The notes under the pieces were generated by a model. That model made no database searches. It saw nothing but the letters and a program-made list of their open reading frames with translations, and had not been told where the DNA came from. The position numbers and the translations under genes are program-made. A stretch of DNA of 64,000 bases, from the NCBI GenBank assembly GCA_016124575.1, contig WGNM01000033.1, positions 1 to 64,000 of the forward strand, in the 5' to 3' direction. Below are positions 34,970-43,102 of this stretch, in pieces; positions within the stretch are counted from its first letter, which is position 1, and every line of letters begins with the position of its first letter. This stretch comes from Cryomorphaceae bacterium. Its GTDB lineage: Bacteria > Bacteroidota > Bacteroidia > Flavobacteriales_D > Sanyastnellaceae.

Positions 34970-36772
34970 ATGAGAAAAGCGCTACTCGTTTTATTTGTCT
35001 TTTGTACCTCGGCATCTGTGTATGCACAATTCAATCCAGAGAATCTTCCGCATAACCTGACACAGGAAGAGATAGACAATGCCCGCAATCAAGTTTTTGC
35101 AGTTAGCAACACACGGGGAATCACTACGCCACCGCCGTTTACCAATGTGAGGAACATGGCGGAATGGGAGGAGATTCAGGTGCTTGTGGTAGCATGGACG
35201 AGCTATCCGACCATTTTAAAGCAAATTGTAGCCAATGCTCGACTTGAATGTGAAGTTGTGATATTAGCCGAAAACCCTGCTACTACAGAAAATTATTTGC
35301 TTGGGAACAATGGCGGCGGTCCGTTTTCAGATTTAAACAACGTTACCATTTTAGATGCTACATACGACAGTGTTTGGATGCGCGATTACTTTGCCAATTC
35401 TGTATACGCCGATGAGGTTGGAGAGCTTTTCTTGGTTGATTGGATCTACAACCGTCCACGCCCAGAAGACGACGCTTCCCCGCAATACGTCGCCGACTAT
35501 TTGGGAATCGATATGTACTGCACCACCGATACTCCTTATGACTTAATGAATACAGGAGGTAACTACATGACCGATGGCTTTGGAAAGGCCTTCGCATCGG
35601 AATTGATTTTGGATGAAAACAATGGAACAGCAACCGGCTGGGGACCAATGCATCCTGATCAAAGTGAAAGTGAAATTGATGAGATTTTTAGCATGTACAT
35701 GGGGATTGATGAATACATCAAAATGGACATCTTGCCTTATGACGGCATTCACCACATCGATATGCACATGAAGTTGCTAGATGAGGAGACATTGTTGGTA
35801 GGGGAGTATCCAGAAGGCATTTCAGACGGTCCGCAGATCAATGCGAATATTGAATATGTATTGAGCAATTTTCAATCGAAATGGGGGACCGATTTTAAAG
35901 TACACCGCATACCGATGCCGCCAAGCACAAGCGGCAACTGGCCAAGCACGCCATGGCCGAATACAGCATCGTACCGCACCTACACGAATTCGGTGTTTAT
36001 TAATAAGACTGTTTTAGTGCCTACTTATCGTGAAGAGTACGACACTACCGCTATGCGCATCTACAGCGAGCTCTTGCCAGGATATACCATTGTTCCCATT
36101 GATTGCGATAACCAGCCAGACAATATTATCTCAGCCAGTGGCGCATTGCATTGCATAACACATTCAGTAGGTGTTGATGAGCCGCTGTTGATATCACATC
36201 AACCACTTCCTGATACGTATGAGTACGCTTCGCCTTATGAAGTGAATGCTTACATGAACCATGTTCAAGGTGTAGACTTCGCTTTCATGTATTGGAAAAC
36301 CGATTTGGCTGATGATTACAACGAGGTACCAATGTCCAATATCGGTGATAACACTTGGCAAGCTAACATTCCTGCACAACCTATTGGAACGCGCGTTTAT
36401 TATTACGTGCATGGCGTGGCTGCCGATGGCAAACAACTATCTCGTCCGATCACAGCGCCAGCCGGATATTGGTCGTTCGATATTCTCGCAACTATCAATG
36501 TGAATGAAGTTGAAAATGCCTCTTTTAAACCTGCCTTTCCAAACCCAGCGGGTGCAATAACATGCATACCCGTTGTGATGCTGAGCAGCGCCAAAGGCAG
36601 CATGACATTGGAAGATGTTACGGGCCGTGTGGTGATGGATATTTACAGCGGACAGTTTCCAATGGGAGAATCGAAGTACTTTTTCGATGCTTCATCTCTG
36701 GCCAGTGGAGCTTATTTGATTCGTCTGCAGGTAGGCAATACCTCTGTTTCGCAGCGCGTCATGGTGAACTAA
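34970..36772 (+). CDS. Secreted peptidylarginine deiminase-like enzyme with T9SS sorting domain (PPAD-like)
   Basis: 600 residues: signal peptide ending VYAQ (20); a PAD_porph/agmatine-deiminase catalytic domain (about 55-420); an Ig-like domain (about 425-510); and a C-terminal T9SS sorting domain (about 525-600; FPNPAGAI to SQRVMVN). The active-site set is visible: D139 (WMRD), H262 and D264 (HIDMHMK) and C395 (ALHC). R162 and R164 in YNRPRPEDD match, from memory, the two arginines of P. gingivalis PPAD that hold the C-terminal carboxylate of a peptide. These features favour a PPAD-like, peptide-citrullinating enzyme rather than a cytoplasmic agmatine deiminase, which lacks signal, Ig-like and sorting domains. 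Confidence 0.88.
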   Translation: MRKALLVLFVFCTSASVYAQFNPENLPHNLTQEEIDNARNQVFAVSNTRGITTPPPFTNVRNMAEWEEIQVLVVAWTSYPTILKQIVANARLECEVVILAENPATTENYLLGNNGGGPFSDLNNVTILDATYDSVWMRDYFANSVYADEVGELFLVDWIYNRPRPEDDASPQYVADYLGIDMYCTTDTPYDLMNTGGNYMTDGFGKAFASELILDENNGTATGWGPMHPDQSESEIDEIFSMYMGIDEYIKMDILPYDGIHHIDMHMKLLDEETLLVGEYPEGISDGPQINANIEYVLSNFQSKWGTDFKVHRIPMPPSTSGNWPSTPWPNTASYRTYTNSVFINKTVLVPTYREEYDTTAMRIYSELLPGYTIVPIDCDNQPDNIISASGALHCITHSVGVDEPLLISHQPLPDTYEYASPYEVNAYMNHVQGVDFAFMYWKTDLADDYNEVPMSNIGDNTWQANIPAQPIGTRVYYYVHGVAADGKQLSRPITAPAGYWSFDILATINVNEVENASFKPAFPNPAGAITCIPVVMLSSAKGSMTLEDVTGRVVMDIYSGQFPMGESKYFFDASSLASGAYLIRLQVGNTSVSQRVMVN

Positions 36773-36786
36773 CAAAAGATCTTGTA

Positions 36787-36821
36787 AAGGCCCCGCTTGA
36801 AGTTCAGGCGGGGCTTTTTTT
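36787..36821 (+). terminator. Rho-independent terminator of the deiminase gene
   Basis: GCCCCGC (36790-36796) and GCGGGGC (36808-36814) around an 11-base loop, then a run of T. It lies 15 bases after the stop codon. Confidence 0.85.
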
Positions 36822-36972
36822 GGCTGATAAAGAAGGGTATGTTTTTTATCCTTGTTGAAAGTGGGTTTTCTTTAATGTATTGATATACAGCGGAATGAGA
36901 AATTCTGTTCCGGGGGCCTCCAACCTCCTCCCCACAGCGAAGCTACGATTCTCCAGAAATTTTAAGCTATAA

Positions 36973-36992
36973 TAAACGTTTATAAACGTTTA
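36973..36992. promoter_or_regulatory. Perfect 20-base palindrome, candidate regulator site
   Basis: TAAACGTTTATAAACGTTTA reads identically on both strands and holds two direct copies of AAACGTTT. It sits between two terminators (36787-36821 and 37071-37100) in a 346-base stretch without a gene. Confidence 0.55.
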
Positions 36993-37070
36993 ATTTACCG
37001 AGCTTTAATCTGCTGAAAATCAACAAAATAAATAGAAAAAACCGAAACAATCTGAACCCATATTTCCACA

Positions 37071-37100
37071 AAAAAGGCCCCGAAAGTGCGGGGCCTTTTT
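37071..37100. terminator. Bidirectional terminator for the BI-1 gene
   Basis: AAAAAGGCCCCG and CGGGGCCTTTTT form a perfect 12-bp stem with a 6-base loop. It lies just past the stop of the minus-strand BI-1 gene. Confidence 0.85.
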
Positions 37101-37118
37101 GAAAAATAAATTGGAGTC

Positions 37119-37838
37119 TTAATCTCTTCGTCCCAAAATGCGAAGCAAGAACAAGAAGAGGTTGATGAAGTCGAGGTACAGACTGGTAGCACCCATCAGA
37201 GCGAGTTTACGACTCTGCTGACTTCCCAAGCCAACTTGCATGCCCATGGCTTTTATCTTCTGCGTGTCGTAAGCTATCAAGCCAGTAAAGATCAGTACAC
37301 CGATGATGCTGATGATATAATCGATACGGGCACTGCCAAGAAACATGTTGACAAGCGAAGCGAGTATTATTCCCACCAATCCCATCATCAAAATGGATCC
37401 GAATTTTGTCAAATCTGTCTTTGTAGTATATCCCACCGCAGCCATAATCGCAAAGGTGCCTGATGTAATCGCAAACACTTTAATGATCGCCGTCATCGAG
37501 TACACGAAGAAAATATAGCTCAAACTGGCTCCCATGGTAGCTGAAAAAAGCAAGAACAGCACCGACAAACCTATGGCCGAGAAGCGTTCGAAGGCAAAAT
37601 TCATGACCAAAATAAAGCCAAGAGGAGCGAGCATAACCACCCATCCAAGTGGCGTACGACCTGTTTCTGAAAACAATGAGGTGATCATTCCCGATGATGC
37701 AAAATACCAAGCAACAACTGCGGTAAGAGCCAATCCGGCTACCATCCACGAAAACACGTGCGCAGTAAATTGACGTGCGAGTTCAGAAGACTCAGAGCCA
37801 ACGATTGACTGACTGTCTAGAATTTGATTCTCTTCCAT
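37119..37838 (-). CDS. Bax inhibitor-1/YccA-family membrane protein
   Basis: 239 residues, seven hydrophobic segments after a short polar N terminus (MEENQILDSQS). The start of the domain (QFTAHVFSWMVAGLALTAVVAW) and the ending (TSLYLDFINLFLFLLRILG) are typical of BI-1 proteins, which form pH-sensitive calcium leak channels in some bacteria. Complete, and not in an operon. Confidence 0.92.
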   Translation of the reverse strand: MEENQILDSQSIVGSESSELARQFTAHVFSWMVAGLALTAVVAWYFASSGMITSLFSETGRTPLGWVVMLAPLGFILVMNFAFERFSAIGLSVLFLLFSATMGASLSYIFFVYSMTAIIKVFAITSGTFAIMAAVGYTTKTDLTKFGSILMMGLVGIILASLVNMFLGSARIDYIISIIGVLIFTGLIAYDTQKIKAMGMQVGLGSQQSRKLALMGATSLYLDFINLFLFLLRILGRRD

Positions 37839-38148
37839 AGCTTTTGAATTAAGTCACGAAGATAACAATCCGTTTGAATGGATTCATATGATTCGTGCGA
37901 ATGGTTGTTAAGAAAGGAAGCCAAAAGTTTCACATTACTAAAGTTGGAATAAAATTCTTTGAAAAAGTTTATTCTACCTTGTGTTCGTTCGAGAGATGAT
38001 TTGTAATTATTATTTCAAGTTTTTTGGTAAATAGATACTATAAGTTTCATCGAAATTATAATTTAGCTGAAACAGCAAATAAGCATTCAGCTCAATTCAT
38101 GTTTGCTGTGGCGTATTCTTTGGCTGTGTGCCACTCTTAATAAGTAAT
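37839..38148. other. Intergenic region without a recognised gene
   Basis: AT-rich; presumably holds the divergent promoters for the BI-1 gene and the small membrane-protein gene. No clear hairpin or consensus promoter stood out. Confidence 0.4.
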
Positions 38149-38559
38149 ATGAGGAGTATTAAATTACGACGAGAATCAAGCTTTGTTGGCTACATTGAAA
38201 CCTTGAATGTAAGAGTAAACGGTGTCGATTTTAAGGTATATTCAGGATCTGAGTTGCAAATCAGCATTGATGAACAGATTTCAAATTTCGAGGTCGAGCT
38301 AAACTCTTGGCTGCTAAGAAGAAAGTACTGTTTTCAGTCTGACGCTTCTGAACTAACGCTGTCAATATCCCCAATAGTTTCTTGGAAGTTATTGTTCACT
38401 AGTCTTTCTTTCCTGTTGGCTCTTGGTCTATGCGTGCACTTTTCACAAGACAAATTCATTTCTTTTGTCTTTAATATTTATGGATTGACATGGTTGCTAG
38501 CTTTTTTGGCGCTTAATACAATAGCGCGAAAGTACTTGTATCATATCCAAATTCGATGA
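38149..38559 (+). CDS. Small hypothetical membrane protein
   Basis: 136 residues from ATG 38149 (MRSIKLRRESSFVGYIE); the frame is open to 38128. An N-terminal ~80-residue polar beta-rich region, then two hydrophobic segments (WKLLFTSLSFLLALGLCVHF, FVFNIYGLTWLLAFLALNTIA). No family recognised. It is AT-rich compared with its neighbours. Confidence 0.5.
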   Translation: MRSIKLRRESSFVGYIETLNVRVNGVDFKVYSGSELQISIDEQISNFEVELNSWLLRRKYCFQSDASELTLSISPIVSWKLLFTSLSFLLALGLCVHFSQDKFISFVFNIYGLTWLLAFLALNTIARKYLYHIQIR

Positions 38560-38906
38560 CTGAATTACATACAAAGAGCGAAAAGGCTCAAGTGTGGCAG
38601 TGTGTTTACAGTAAGTGAAGGGCAGAGAATGCTCTCATTGAGCAGGAATCGTCAATGTGTGTTTTTTCAAGCAGTTGATTGATAATCTATCTATTCTATT
38701 TCCTCTCTGATGGATGAATACGTCCTACATCGGCAGTAAAAGTCCTTAAACCATGAACATCCTTAGTGTCGTTCATGGTTTTCACCAATTAGACTGAGTT
38801 TCTGAGGCTCAGGCTTCAAATTCTAATTGGAAAGACTACTTTATAGAGTTACAACTGGGGTTGAAGCTGGAACCAAATGGTAATCATAAAGCAATTTATG
38901 CTGCTT
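38560..38906. other. Intergenic region with one inverted repeat
   Basis: 347 bases with no credible gene. AAACCATGAAC (38748-38758) and GTTCATGGTTT (38771-38781) can form an 11-bp stem with a 12-base loop. There is no convincing T-run, so it is a weak terminator or a protein site. Confidence 0.5.
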
Positions 38907-39497
38907 TTATGACTGCATTAACGAAATAAACTCCTCCCTGGTCTTCGAATCATCCATAAAAACCCCTGTAAATGCACTTGTCGTAGTTACTGAGTTTTGT
39001 TTTTCTACCCCACGCATCTGCATGCACAGGTGGCGTGCTTCGATAACGACGGCAACGCCTGCAGCTCCGAGTGTTTCTTGCAAACAATCTCTAATTTGCA
39101 TTGTAAGGCGTTCTTGCACCTGCAATCGGCGTGAGAAGGCATCTACTATACGCGGTAATTTCGATAGTCCAACAATTTTTCCGTTCGGAATATAAGCGAT
39201 GTGCGCTTTTCCAAAAAAGGGCAAAAGGTGATGCTCACACAAGCTGAACAACTCGATGTCTTTCACGATGACCATCTGATTGTAATCTTCATTGAAAAGC
39301 GCGCTTTTTAGAATCTCAGCGGGGTCAACTTCGTACCCACTAGTCAAAAAAGCCATGGCCTTTGCAGCACGCTCGGGTGTTTTTGCCAATCCCTCTCGGT
39401 TTGGGTCTTCACCCCAAGAATTCAGCAGTTCGCGGTACCGAGCTGCGTCAATAGCAATTTGTTCTTCGTCGTATGAATCTGTCCGTTTGTATGCCAT
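38907..39497 (-). CDS. folE: GTP cyclohydrolase I
   Basis: 196 residues from ATG 39497 ([13 protein letters not shown]); the open frame upstream overlaps the PTPS gene. Zinc ligands in LCEHHLLPF and [11 protein letters not shown], and the [23 protein letters not shown] core. Converts GTP to dihydroneopterin triphosphate, the first step to folate, biopterin or queuosine. Two bases downstream of the PTPS gene, so the pair acts in one pterin or deazapurine pathway. Confidence 0.95.
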   Translation of the reverse strand: MAYKRTDSYDEEQIAIDAARYRELLNSWGEDPNREGLAKTPERAAKAMAFLTSGYEVDPAEILKSALFNEDYNQMVIVKDIELFSLCEHHLLPFFGKAHIAYIPNGKIVGLSKLPRIVDAFSRRLQVQERLTMQIRDCLQETLGAAGVAVVIEARHLCMQMRGVEKQNSVTTTSAFTGVFMDDSKTREEFISLMQS

Positions 39498-39499
39498 GC

Positions 39500-39919
39500 T
39501 CAATTGCCGAAGTACTCGGCGTAGTTGTTTTCTGTTTCCTCTAGTTTCAAGCTGTGTAAGGTACAACCTGTTTCTGATATGGGGCCTACCAATCGATCCC
39601 AAATGGCGATGATGATGTTTTCTGTAGATGCCATTTTACCAGCCATCCAAGCGACATCTAAATTGATGTTCTTGTGATCAAGATCTTCTATGATGTATTC
39701 GTTGATAATGTCTTTCAAAACCTTCAAATCCATGCAATACCCTGTATCTGCCTTAGGCGTTCCTTTCACCGTCACAAAAAGGTTGTAGTTATGTCCGTGC
39801 CAATTTTTGTTCGAACATTTCCCAAACATCTCTTCGTTTTTTTGGTCGTCCCACGCGGGATTCCACAATTTATGCGCTGCGTTAAATCGCTCACGACGGG
39901 TAATATATACAGTATTCAT
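39500..39919 (-). CDS. 6-pyruvoyl-tetrahydropterin synthase / QueD-family protein
   Basis: 139 residues. Zinc ligands H16 (FNAAHKL), H41 and H43 (WHGHNY), catalytic Cys in [12 protein letters not shown], and C-terminal LEETENN. The family includes true PTPS (tetrahydrobiopterin) and 6-carboxy-tetrahydropterin synthase QueD (queuosine). Side-by-side placement with folE does not decide which. No other queuosine gene is in the window. Confidence 0.9.
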   Translation of the reverse strand: MNTVYITRRERFNAAHKLWNPAWDDQKNEEMFGKCSNKNWHGHNYNLFVTVKGTPKADTGYCMDLKVLKDIINEYIIEDLDHKNINLDVAWMAGKMASTENIIIAIWDRLVGPISETGCTLHSLKLEETENNYAEYFGN

Positions 39920-39994
39920 AGGTTACGAATCACTTCCGCTTTCGGTAAATACAATACCTTTGCAGGGTTAATTGTTCTCCGAAGCGAAAAATAA

Positions 39995-40960
39995 ATGATA
40001 GTAATTACTGGTGCCGCCGGATTTATTGCCAGCTGCTTGGCTGCAAAGTTAAATGAAGAAGGTTACTATGACCTTGTTCTTGTCGATGATTTCTCTCATG
40101 AGTCGAAAAAAATCAATTATACCGATAAGCGATTCTCGGCGCTGGTAGATAGAAACGACTTTTTTACTTGGCTGGCGGCCAATGAAGACCAAGTGCAATT
40201 CATCTTTCACTTGGGTGCGCGCACCGATACCACAGAGTTCGATAAGAGCATCTTCGATCGTTTGAATCTCGACTATTCGAAACAGATGTGGAATGCCTGC
40301 GTTCAATACGGATTACCGCTCGTATATGCCTCATCTGCAGCAACCTACGGCGATGGCGCTTTGGGCTACAATGATGATCATTCTATTGTGAATGAGCTGG
40401 TTCCTCTCAACCCTTACGGGGATTCAAAGAACGATTTCGATAAGTGGGCGTTGCAGCAAGATCGGGCGCCGTATTTTTGGGCTGGACTAAAGTTTTTCAA
40501 TGTGTATGGTCCGAATGAATACCATAAAGGACGAATGGCCAGTGTGGTATTTCATGCTTTTAACCAAATCATGAAGTCGGGTGAGATGAAGTTGTTTCGT
40601 TCGCATCGGGATGATTATACGGATGGCGGACAAATGCGCGATTTTGTCTATGTTAAAGATGTTGTAGAAGTGTGCAATTTTTTAATGCACCACCGAAAAA
40701 ATGCGGGTTTGTATAACCTCGGCAGCGGCACAGCTCGTCCGTTTCTCGACCTCGCAAAAGGTGTATTCAAGGCTTTGGGCAAGGAAGAGAACATCGGTTT
40801 TGTAGATACGCCGGCAGATATTCGAGATAAATACCAGTATTTCACTGAAGCCAACATGGCGAAGCTAATTGGCATTGGGTACGATAAGCCCTTCACTTCA
40901 CTCGAAGAGGGCATTGCCGATTACGTTCAGAACTACCTCGTCTCGAGTAAGGTTTACTGA
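39995..40960 (+). CDS. hldD: ADP-L-glycero-D-manno-heptose 6-epimerase
   Basis: 321 residues. The NADP-binding start (VITGAAGFIASCLAAKL), S-x-A-T-Y motif (SSAATYGDG), YGDSK as the catalytic Tyr-Lys, and KFFNVYGPNEYHKGRMASVVFH are specific to HldD. Last step in making the ADP-heptose used for the LPS inner core. TACCTTTG at 39955-39962 is a probable -7 element. Confidence 0.93.
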   Translation: MIVITGAAGFIASCLAAKLNEEGYYDLVLVDDFSHESKKINYTDKRFSALVDRNDFFTWLAANEDQVQFIFHLGARTDTTEFDKSIFDRLNLDYSKQMWNACVQYGLPLVYASSAATYGDGALGYNDDHSIVNELVPLNPYGDSKNDFDKWALQQDRAPYFWAGLKFFNVYGPNEYHKGRMASVVFHAFNQIMKSGEMKLFRSHRDDYTDGGQMRDFVYVKDVVEVCNFLMHHRKNAGLYNLGSGTARPFLDLAKGVFKALGKEENIGFVDTPADIRDKYQYFTEANMAKLIGIGYDKPFTSLEEGIADYVQNYLVSSKVY

Positions 40961-41159
40961 GGATAAAAGGTCTTTCGATTTTTGAATTCAATGAACTGTC
41001 CGTTATAAGCATTGCCGAAAATTTGCATTGATTGTTTTCCCATTTAAGGTTAGGTTGTACGAAAGTTCGTATGTTAGTGAGAGCATCGGTGTGCGCTGTG
41101 ATAGCTGATATCGAAGTTGATTCAATGCCACATAATCTTACACCCAATGAACTCGGCTT

Positions 41160-41543
41160 ATGTCTGACAATCTGACTCTTGTATCTGCGTTGCTCGGTGG
41201 TTTTTCATTTACTTTCTTGGGCTCAATTTTGAATCACAATGACGGTAAAAGAATCACTGCTATTCTTGTTGTACTTTCAGTTTTAGCAGCAACTATGTTC
41301 TTTCTGTGTACGTTGGGTTGGTCTTTTTTTGACGAAAAAGTGGATTTCAGTGAAATGTCAGACTTGACAAAAAGCAAACACAAATATCTGTCGAAGATAT
41401 TTTTTATTGGAATTTTATTATTCAACGTATTGCTCGGATTGTCGGGATGGAAACAGTCTAAAATGGTAGGCTATGTAACCACACTAATTGCTGTTTTTGC
41501 CATGTTCTCGCTGGCTTTTATCTTTAAAGGAAGTATCACTTGA
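41160..41543 (+). CDS. Small hypothetical membrane protein
   Basis: 127 residues with four hydrophobic segments (about 5-20, 32-52, 78-97, 103-122) and a charged loop (DFSEMSDLTKSKHKYL). No known family and no clear operon partner; coding is supported by length and regular membrane topology. Confidence 0.55.
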   Translation: MSDNLTLVSALLGGFSFTFLGSILNHNDGKRITAILVVLSVLAATMFFLCTLGWSFFDEKVDFSEMSDLTKSKHKYLSKIFFIGILLFNVLLGLSGWKQSKMVGYVTTLIAVFAMFSLAFIFKGSIT

Positions 41544-41636
41544 TCCTTTGATTAGGCAAAAATATAAACCTTGGCTGTGCTACTTAACTGGATACGTATC
41601 GTAAGAAATTACGGCTTACTACACACGCTCTGCTCC

Positions 41637-41972
41637 TTACAACCTTCCCTTCAACTCCACCAAGAAGGCGCGTATAGACTGCAAACGCTCTACCACTTCA
41701 GCGTCGTTATCGGAAGCTGTTGGATTGCCTTTTAACTGCTTTCGTGCGCCATCGAGTGTAAATCCGCGCTCTTTTACCAAATGGTGAATGGTGCGAATGG
41801 TGTCGACATCTTTTTTGGTGTACATCCTGTTTCCACCTCGCCCTTTCTTCGGCTGTATGCTGCTGAACTCTTTTTCCCAGAAACGTATGAGCGAGGAGTT
41901 GACATCGAACATCTCCGCCACTTCAGAAATGGTGAAATACTGCTTTTCGATATCTTTTTCTTTGTACGCCAA
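41637..41972 (-). CDS. MerR-family transcriptional regulator
   Basis: 111 residues from TTG 41972 (read as MAYKEKDIEKQYF). The winged-helix start (TISEVAEMFDVNSSLIRFWEKEF) and GGNRMYTKKDVDTI are characteristic. No C-terminal metal-binding part. This short form is common next to the M23 peptidase gene in Bacteroidota. TACCTTTG (minus strand, 41993-42000) is a likely -7 element of its own promoter. Confidence 0.88.
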   Translation of the reverse strand: MAYKEKDIEKQYFTISEVAEMFDVNSSLIRFWEKEFSSIQPKKGRGGNRMYTKKDVDTIRTIHHLVKERGFTLDGARKQLKGNPTASDNDAEVVERLQSIRAFLVELKGRL

Positions 41973-42004
41973 TTCAAGGTAGGTTTGAGAAGCAAAGGTA
42001 GTGT

Positions 42005-42976
42005 TTAGTCGAACGACTGATTCCCTATTGATGATTGTTCAAGCAATTTTTCAAACTGCTCAGGTGTCAAATCGTTAAAGTAAAAGTAAGCTGGATTTAC
42101 CTTCTCACCATTTTTAATTACCTCATAATGCAAGTGAGCTCCCACTGAAGTCCCTGTGTTCCCCACATATCCAATCACTTCTCCGCGCTTTACTTTTTGT
42201 CCGAGGCGCACGTTCACCTTACTCATGTGTGCATACAAGGTCTCATACCCGTATCCGTGTTTGATGATGACGTGTGTGCCGTAACCGTTAAATTTATTAT
42301 CGGTTTCTATCACTACGCCGTCGCCAGAAGCAAAAATTTCTGTCCCCTCGGGTGCCGTAAAGTCCATGCCTGTATGCATCTTCGGGACTTTGTAAATGGG
42401 GTGAATGCGCATGCCATATCCGCTTGCCATGCGTGTAAGGTCCTCATTTCTAACCGGTTGTATGGCTGGAATGGAAGATAACATCGCTTCTTTGCTGCGC
42501 GCCAACTCAATGAGCTCTTCGTACGATTTGCTTTGTGCCACAACTTTACGTTGCAGTTGAGAAATCATTCTTTTGGTTTCTATTAAGGCGTCAGAATGGT
42601 AGTAACCACGCAGATTCTTCTCGCGATCAATTCCCCCTATCCCTGCCGTGCGCAGGTGCTGAGGATAAGGAGCAGCCCCAAATATGCTGCGGTAAATATC
42701 GTCGTCTCGCAATGCCAAATCGTGAATGACTTTCTGCATCTGAGAAACATCTTTGTTCATGTCGTTCAACTGCTCTTCCAAAAAGGCAATTTCCCGTTTT
42801 TGATCGCGCTCAATTGGACTTTCGAAAAAGGAATTGAAAACAGCAATGCTCGCGAATGAAACAACAGCGATAATGCCGATCCACTTCATGGTGATTAAGA
42901 CATAGTCTTTCCATGTGAGTGGCACGCGCTCGTACTGCAGCTGCTCGGGGTTGTATTTGTAGCGGTATCTCGACAT
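42005..42976 (-). CDS. M23-family metallopeptidase
   Basis: 323 residues: one N-terminal membrane segment (YVLITMKWIGIIAVVSFASI), a coiled coil (about 65-100 and 125-160), then a LytM/M23 domain with zinc ligands in HTGMDF and HLHYEVI and the HGYGYETLYAHM core. It cuts peptidoglycan cross-bridges or regulates amidases at the septum. Divergent from alaS. Confidence 0.9.
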   Translation of the reverse strand: MSRYRYKYNPEQLQYERVPLTWKDYVLITMKWIGIIAVVSFASIAVFNSFFESPIERDQKREIAFLEEQLNDMNKDVSQMQKVIHDLALRDDDIYRSIFGAAPYPQHLRTAGIGGIDREKNLRGYYHSDALIETKRMISQLQRKVVAQSKSYEELIELARSKEAMLSSIPAIQPVRNEDLTRMASGYGMRIHPIYKVPKMHTGMDFTAPEGTEIFASGDGVVIETDNKFNGYGTHVIIKHGYGYETLYAHMSKVNVRLGQKVKRGEVIGYVGNTGTSVGAHLHYEVIKNGEKVNPAYFYFNDLTPEQFEKLLEQSSIGNQSFD

Positions 42977-43102
42977 TCAAACAAATATCCTTGTACTCAA
43001 GGAGTGGCAAGGTAGCCAAAATAGTATACTTTTGCAATCGCTAAACTGCGTCGGCTGTGGCTTTAACATCCATTATGACCAGAAGCCAATTTGCATACAA
43101 CT

